From contig CACZGS010000004.1 of assembly GCA_902780785.1 (NCBI GenBank), forward strand, positions 183,037-247,036: DNA of 64,000 nt, in the 5' to 3' direction. Of the stretch, positions 59,953-64,000 are shown piece after piece. The notes beneath the pieces are model-generated. The model saw nothing but the letters and a program-made list of their open reading frames with translations, had not been told where the DNA came from and made no database searches. Position 1 is the first letter of the stretch. The number at the start of each line of letters is the position of its first letter. This stretch comes from Oscillospiraceae bacterium. GTDB lineage: Bacteria; Bacillota; Clostridia; Saccharofermentanales; Saccharofermentanaceae. The position numbers and the translations under genes are program-made.

Positions 59953-60711
59953 TTAGCTTAACAAGCTCTCGTTATAGAAAGATACCCAGAATAGATTTTT
60001 AGAGTCTTCGATCATGCATCCGGATTCGAGACAAAGTCCTGAATCAAGCGTATGGATCTGGCTAGTCACGTTGCCGCTGCTCTTATCTGTGAGCGCAGCT
60101 CCGAATAATGTGCTGAGCTTATTTGCAAACTGGCTCTGATAGGATTTGAGCGTATTCGCGTCTTCCTTATTGTTGATCAGTGATGTCTGGTAAACGACGC
60201 CGGTGCTGTCGCAGACATCGATCTCAATGTTGTTGAACTCAACGCCGTCGATCTCAATACTGCATGCGTATGTATATGCCGTAAAAGACGGAGATGTTGT
60301 TGATTTATCCGTGCTGATGGGATCGCCGAGAGAAATATTGAATGAGCTCTCAATGAATATCTTTGTCGTGTTCAGGTCAGCTCCGGTAAAAAGGATTCCC
60401 GAGATAAAAAGATATGCTGCCGTTAACGCCTCTTCGCTTGTGCCGGTCGGGTCGCTGTTGCCGGTTACTGCAGGTGTTGCAGATGTTGCCGGAACGGGAT
60501 CTGTATCCGTGGGCATTGTATCCGTAGGAGCGGTCTCGGTGGGGTCTGTTTCCGTAGGTTCGGTGTAGTCAGTCTCAAGGCCGGCTTCCTGCTTTGCGTA
60601 GGAGTCGCTCTTGATCCTTTCTGCGCCTGTCCTCTTTTTCGCGCACGACACAACTGAAAGAATCATCGCTGCAGCCAAAACCACAGAAATAAGCTTATAA
60701 GATCTCTTCAT
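59953..60711 (-). CDS. Thr/Asp/Pro-rich lipoprotein
   Basis: A 252-residue lipoprotein (SVVSC lipobox, about residue 22). Residues about 45-100 are a low-complexity Thr/Pro/Asp/Glu spacer (TEPTETDPTETAPTDTMPTD) of the kind that crosses the cell wall. The C-terminal 140 residues form a domain of mixed beta/alpha appearance (AAYLFISGILFTGADLNTTK, ACSIEIDGVEFNNIEIDV, FANKLSTLFGAAL). No family recognised. It is first gene of the peptidase operon, with the next ATG 12 nt after the stop. Probably a partner or surface adaptor of those proteins. Confidence 0.7.
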   Translation of the reverse strand: MKRSYKLISVVLAAAMILSVVSCAKKRTGAERIKSDSYAKQEAGLETDYTEPTETDPTETAPTDTMPTDTDPVPATSATPAVTGNSDPTGTSEEALTAAYLFISGILFTGADLNTTKIFIESSFNISLGDPISTDKSTTSPSFTAYTYACSIEIDGVEFNNIEIDVCDSTGVVYQTSLINNKEDANTLKSYQSQFANKLSTLFGAALTDKSSGNVTSQIHTLDSGLCLESGCMIEDSKNLFWVSFYNESLLS

Positions 60712-60794
60712 CCTGCACCTCCCCGGACACTCGTAGTCTTAGCAGTAGAATAACAGATAGGGTTACAGATAATCAATAATTGCTGAGAATATAT

Positions 60795-60800
60795 TATAAT
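60795..60800 (+). promoter_or_regulatory. -10 box of the second AraC gene
   Basis: TATAAT in an A/T-rich stretch, 26 nt before the ATG. It sits in the divergent gap with the lipoprotein operon. Confidence 0.5.
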
Positions 60801-60826
60801 AAACGCATTGCGCGAGAGGACCTTAT

Positions 60827-61729
60827 ATGAAGCTTTGCACCGAGTGCCACTGGGATGGTTGGGACAGAATAGTCGACATTTATCCGGAGAGATCTGATAA
60901 GCTCCCCGAATACATCAACGACCCTGATAATTATAAGATCATAATCCTCGAAAAAGGCACACTTGAGATCAAGAGCGAAGGCAGGACCCGCACCGTTAAG
61001 GCGCCCGCGCTTATCGGCCTTTCGCAAAAAGACGTTCTCGACTATAAGATCATACAGAGCATCAAGGCGTGCATTCTTTTCTTCAAGCCGACGGTCATCC
61101 GCGATGAATTCACTTACGAGAGGATCGATTCCGGCGAGTTCGACAAGGCATGGGGCACGTCCATCTTCCAGGACTATATCCTCATAAGATCCGTGGCTCT
61201 GAGCACCAATGTCTGTGACCATGTATTGGAGCTCCCGCTCAACGGATTGAAGCGACTGAAGGAACTCTACACTTCTGCGGAGAAAGAACTCCATGGCCAG
61301 AAAGACGGCTACTGGCCCTGCCGCAGCAGATCCTATCTGATGGAGCTTCTCTACTATATCGTCTACACATTTATCGAAGTCGCTCCCGACGACGAAGAAT
61401 CGCCTGAACAGGAAGAATTCTCCAAGATCACGGAGTACTTAAACGAGCACATCGACGAGCAGATCACGGTCGAGACGATCACAAAGAAGTTCGCGATAAA
61501 CCGCAATAAGTTAAACGAGATCTTCATGAAGCAGGCATCAATGACCTGCCACGACTATCTCCTGAACTTAAGACTTGACCTCGCGAAAGTCATGCTCACA
61601 AACACCGAGCTCCCCATTAATGAGATCGGCAGCCGCGTCGGATATCCCGATGCCAACTATTTCGCAAAGCTCTTCAAGAACGTTACCGGCAGGACGCCCA
61701 CGCAGTACAGGGGCAAGCAAAGCCACTGA
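60827..61729 (+). CDS. AraC-family transcriptional regulator (cupin type)
   Basis: A 300-residue regulator. An N-terminal cupin-like domain (about 25-115: YKIIILEKGTLEIKSEGRTR, LIGLSQKDVLDYKII) would bind an effector. Two C-terminal helix-turn-helices are ITVETITKKFAINRNKLNEI and INEIGSRVGYPDANYFAKLF, ending GRTPTQYRGK. AGAGGA before the ATG is a good ribosome site. It lies divergent to the peptidase lipoprotein operon and just upstream of the two PEBP lipoproteins, so either could be its target. Confidence 0.9.
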   Translation: MKLCTECHWDGWDRIVDIYPERSDKLPEYINDPDNYKIIILEKGTLEIKSEGRTRTVKAPALIGLSQKDVLDYKIIQSIKACILFFKPTVIRDEFTYERIDSGEFDKAWGTSIFQDYILIRSVALSTNVCDHVLELPLNGLKRLKELYTSAEKELHGQKDGYWPCRSRSYLMELLYYIVYTFIEVAPDDEESPEQEEFSKITEYLNEHIDEQITVETITKKFAINRNKLNEIFMKQASMTCHDYLLNLRLDLAKVMLTNTELPINEIGSRVGYPDANYFAKLFKNVTGRTPTQYRGKQSH

Positions 61730-61866
61730 CTTTCTCCCGGTTTGAAGTGCGTTCCCTCCCCCACATTCGTGCGGATATTCCTATAATCTGTGCCGTTTTT
61801 CCTATTGCCTCCGATTCAGCTAATGTAGAATAACGTTGAAAATACCGTCAACGGAGGATCAGTAAA

Positions 61867-63084
61867 GTGTTTGGATCAAAGCTTACAAAGCGCGCAGTTG
61901 CTGCATTTCTTGCATCGGCAATGCTGCTCACTGCATGCAACAGCGAACCTGCCAAGACATACAGCGCCGATCTGATCGCCGCAAGGGAAGGCGTGCAGAC
62001 TGTCACTATCGATTCCCACTCCGGCGACAAGGTCAAAGATGCTGATTATTCTGATTCCGACTCCGTAAAGTACCATTATGAGATTTCCATGATCGACGGG
62101 CTCCTTACGCAGAAAGTCACCAAGGAAGTCAATGCCGCGCTCAACAAAAACTCCGGCGAATGGGACATCAGGACTGAGACCCTCACCGCCTGCGAAGTCG
62201 ATGCCACAAAGCTTCCCGGCTCCAGCTGGAAGTGTGAGAATGCAAGCACTGAGAAGCTCTCTTCACTTTTTGGTTCTGATATTCCTGCCGGCGAGACAGG
62301 CACTGTTTATATCCGTTTTCTGAAGAAGATGGGTCTCTTCTCATTCAATCTTACGAATGCGAAAAACACAAGCGGCGAGCGCTTTTTCGAGACCGTCGGA
62401 ACGAACGTAAAGATAGTATTCGTCGGCTCTTCAGGCAACATCGAGAGCAAGGCTTCCGTAACAGGCGGCTCCGTCACGAACTCAGGCGACCTGAATCTCG
62501 ATCTTGAGACCTCCGCGGGCACTGTGACCTTAAACTTCGGCACGGAAGTATTGCCTATCCAGGAGCGCGAATACGACGAAGCCACAGGCAACGAAGTTGC
62601 AGGATCGAAGGTCTACATGGACACGCTGCCTGTTTTCGAGCTCAAGACAACAAGCATTAAGGACGACGGCGAATGGAAGACGGAATGCGGCCTCAAGGAA
62701 GGCAACCTCTCCCCTGCACTCTCGTGGAAACCCGTCGAAGGCGCTTCGAAATACGCAATCGTCATGTTCGACATCACAACAACGCGCTGGCTCTATTGGT
62801 ACACTATAGTAGACAAGACAGAGCTCGCTGAAGGCGAATTCACCGACCCTAAGATCTACACGGGACCTTATCCTGCCGGAACTCATACCTATGAGATCCA
62901 TGTAATCGCGCTCAAGTCCGATCCCAAGGCAGGGTCATTCAATGTCGATGGCAGGTCCGGCGACATCCAGTCCTTCTTCGACTATGTAAACACTGCATCT
63001 GACGGCTCCGTCGGAAACGTACTGGCTTACGGCACGATCAAAGCTCCGTATACATCACCCGAGTTGTACTACGGATACAGGTAA
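61867..63084 (+). CDS. PEBP/YbhB-family lipoprotein with an extra N-terminal domain
   Basis: A 405-residue lipoprotein (lipobox LLTAC, about residue 23). Residues about 30-230 form a domain I do not recognise, with SGEWDIRTETLTACEVDAT and GETGTVYIRFLKKMG. The C-terminal part (about 250-405) is a YbhB-type PEBP fold: NLSPALSWKPVEGASKYAIV, IYTGPYPAGTHTYEIHVIA. PEBPs bind phosphate- or lipid-like ligands; bacterial members have no settled role. The start is GTG with GGAGG nine bases upstream. The following gene is a shorter paralogue, 21 nt away. Confidence 0.82.
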   Translation: MFGSKLTKRAVAAFLASAMLLTACNSEPAKTYSADLIAAREGVQTVTIDSHSGDKVKDADYSDSDSVKYHYEISMIDGLLTQKVTKEVNAALNKNSGEWDIRTETLTACEVDATKLPGSSWKCENASTEKLSSLFGSDIPAGETGTVYIRFLKKMGLFSFNLTNAKNTSGERFFETVGTNVKIVFVGSSGNIESKASVTGGSVTNSGDLNLDLETSAGTVTLNFGTEVLPIQEREYDEATGNEVAGSKVYMDTLPVFELKTTSIKDDGEWKTECGLKEGNLSPALSWKPVEGASKYAIVMFDITTTRWLYWYTIVDKTELAEGEFTDPKIYTGPYPAGTHTYEIHVIALKSDPKAGSFNVDGRSGDIQSFFDYVNTASDGSVGNVLAYGTIKAPYTSPELYYGYR

Positions 63085-63105
63085 AATTTTTAAGGGGTTA
63101 CTACT

Positions 63106-63723
63106 ATGAAAAAGCTCACATCACTTCTTCTCTGCGGCGCTCTCGTTCTCGCACTTGCAGGCTGCGGCGGATCCGAACCGGCACAAAATTCAAGCGGCAG
63201 TCCCACTTCCGAATCTGAAGCAGTCACAGCAGTTGCGGGCGCGCCTGACAACAGCGGCGACGAATTCGTTAGCGCCTATGCAGCTTTTGCGGTAACTACA
63301 AACAGCCTCAAAGACGGCTTTTGGGACGAGATCACGGCTAATACCGTGTCCGGCCAGAACCTCTCTCCTGACCTCAGCTGGGAGCCCGTCGAGGGCGCGT
63401 CCTGTTATGCGATCTACATGGTCGACTTAAACACGCACTACTTCCTTCACTGGGTTCAGGGCGACATCACCGAGACATCGCTGCCTCAAGGCTATGCAGG
63501 CTCCAAATACTACATCGGCATGTATCCGCCTGCAGGCGACACACACGTTTATAACATCTATGTCATCGCGCTGAAGAACCCCGTCGACCGCGTCAAAGGC
63601 AGTGTCAACGGCATCTCGCCCAAGTTCCCTGACTTCATCACGGCGCTCGACACCGACAAGGACGGCAACACCGGCAACATCATTTCAGTCGGCAAAGTCA
63701 GCGGCAAGTTCATCGGTAAATAA
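63106..63723 (+). CDS. PEBP/YbhB-family lipoprotein
   Basis: A 205-residue lipoprotein (signal MKKLTSLLLCGALVLALAGC, then a Ser/Glu/Ala spacer). The rest is a PEBP domain, NSLKDGFWDEITANTVSGQN, LSPDLSWEPVEGASCYAIYM, YIGMYPPAGDTHVYNIYVIA and a C-terminal FPDFITALDTDKDG. It matches the C-terminal domain of the gene before it but lacks the other domain. Spacing of 21 nt and AAGGGG indicate one transcript. A hairpin with weak T-tail follows. Confidence 0.85.
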   Translation: MKKLTSLLLCGALVLALAGCGGSEPAQNSSGSPTSESEAVTAVAGAPDNSGDEFVSAYAAFAVTTNSLKDGFWDEITANTVSGQNLSPDLSWEPVEGASCYAIYMVDLNTHYFLHWVQGDITETSLPQGYAGSKYYIGMYPPAGDTHVYNIYVIALKNPVDRVKGSVNGISPKFPDFITALDTDKDGNTGNIISVGKVSGKFIGK

Positions 63724-63749
63724 GATCTTTTTCTTAGTTGGATCTCCCG

Positions 63750-63771
63750 GGCTGCTCCATTTGGGGCAGCC
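63750..63771 (+). terminator. weak intrinsic terminator of the PEBP operon
   Basis: GGCTGCTCC pairs with GGGGCAGCC (one wobble) across a 4-nt loop; the tail TTATATATG is only partly T. Confidence 0.6.
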
Positions 63772-63785
63772 TTATATATGTGTGT

Positions 63786-63903
63786 GCGAAAACCTCGGCT
63801 GAATGCCAGGCTTGAGCCTAGGAAATAGCCTGGATTTTGGGCCCAAAACGCGAAAAAACAGGCTAGAAGCCAGGCTTAGGCCTGGGAATTAACCTAGATT
63901 ATG
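63786..63903. repeat. family D repeat: two direct units, period 64 nt
   Basis: GCGAAAA begins units at 63786 and 63850; CxGGCT, GCCAGGCTT, GCCT, GGAA and GATT recur 64 nt apart in each. Unit 1 includes CCAGGCT and its inverted AGCCTGG. Homology stops where the IS-like end starts at about 63902, so unit 2 seems cut there. Confidence 0.8.
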
Positions 63904-64000
63904 CACTAGTCAATCAAAAGTAGACACTCAAACAAGAAATATATACCCTTAATTCGAACTGTAGATAGTTTTGTACTCTTTGGGAGTCAGATAGTTTAAA
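63902..64000 (-). mobile_element. 3' end of an IS3-family-like insertion sequence (continues beyond window)
   Basis: A terminal inverted-end candidate TGCACTAGTCAATCAAAAGT starts right after family D unit 2. Behind it lies a reading frame ending LTPKEYKTIYSSN and stop, like the C-terminus of IS3/IS150-type transposases. The family is assigned from memory of that ending. Confidence 0.65.
63949..64000 (-). CDS. transposase C-terminus (partial, IS3-type)
   Basis: Only the last 16 codons are inside the window: LNYLTPKEYKTIYSSN then TAA. The YLTPxEY phrase is common at the C-terminus of integrase-type (DDE) IS3-group transposases, OrfB side. Reading frame upstream is unknown, so an intact element cannot be claimed. 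Confidence 0.6.
   Translation of the reverse strand, partial: LNYLTPKEYKTIYSSN

Noticed and set aside
1..64000. tRNA and rRNA genes
   Set aside because: Looked for T-loop and acceptor patterns and rRNA-like runs; none convincing by eye.

Overview
The window looks like chromosomal DNA of an anaerobic, Gram-positive-type Bacillota, probably a Clostridia member from a gut or rumen habitat. Evidence: strong GGAGG-type ribosome binding sites, many lipobox lipoproteins and no outer-membrane genes, an ECF sigma/anti-sigma pair, a CD1871A-type redox microgene, serpins, and C-rich codon use. The genus is inference. I saw no rRNA, tRNA, CRISPR array or prophage.

Layout. 1-10.4 kb: truncated MacB-like ABC exporter, SseB-like protein, zinc-ribbon and TerB-like pair, and a three-gene block of an SH3 protein plus two GT-C membrane glycosyltransferases. 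10.6-15.1 kb: a secreted acidic protein and the proton-translocating transhydrogenase operon pntAA-pntAB-pntB. 15.1-21.2 kb: zinc-ribbon membrane proteins (one fused to a solute-binding domain), a candidate small RNA, a PAP2-type membrane protein and two tandem serpin lipoproteins. 21.3-28.3 kb: TlpA/CD1871A/NapH-like redox operon, SPFH and zinc-ribbon membrane proteins, sigma/anti-sigma pair. 28.4-38.5 kb: tcdA, a degenerate GGDEF-EAL protein, an ABC-2 exporter, two related lipoproteins (one fused to a sugar-binding protein) and an NSS sodium symporter. 38.5-44 kb: a nuclease-like gene between two copies of an unusual repeat, then lipid/envelope genes (GT4, acyltransferase, two CmpB-family proteins) and an esterase. 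44.4-48.7 kb: an operon of one methyltransferase, four acetyltransferases and a membrane protein, facing an AraC regulator. 48.8-63.7 kb: GH16 glucanase, two-component system, several lipoproteins, two tandem zinc-metallopeptidase lipoproteins, an AraC regulator and two tandem PEBP lipoproteins. The right edge is the 3' end of an IS3-type element.

Recurring themes are adjacent paralogue pairs (GT-C, zinc ribbon, serpin, CmpB, metallopeptidase, PEBP) and solute-binding domains used away from any transporter.

The least expected signal is a set of intergenic repeat elements. Four unrelated sequence families (A at 38.5, 39.6 and 56.0 kb; B at 22.9 kb; C at 50.3 kb; D at 63.8 kb) are each built as two or three tandem units of about 28-44 nt carrying inverted words. 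Unit periods are 62-64 nt (A, C, D) or exactly 74 nt (B), close to six or seven turns of B-DNA. All lie at gene 3' ends. Two A copies flank a leaderless PD-(D/E)XK-like nuclease gene.
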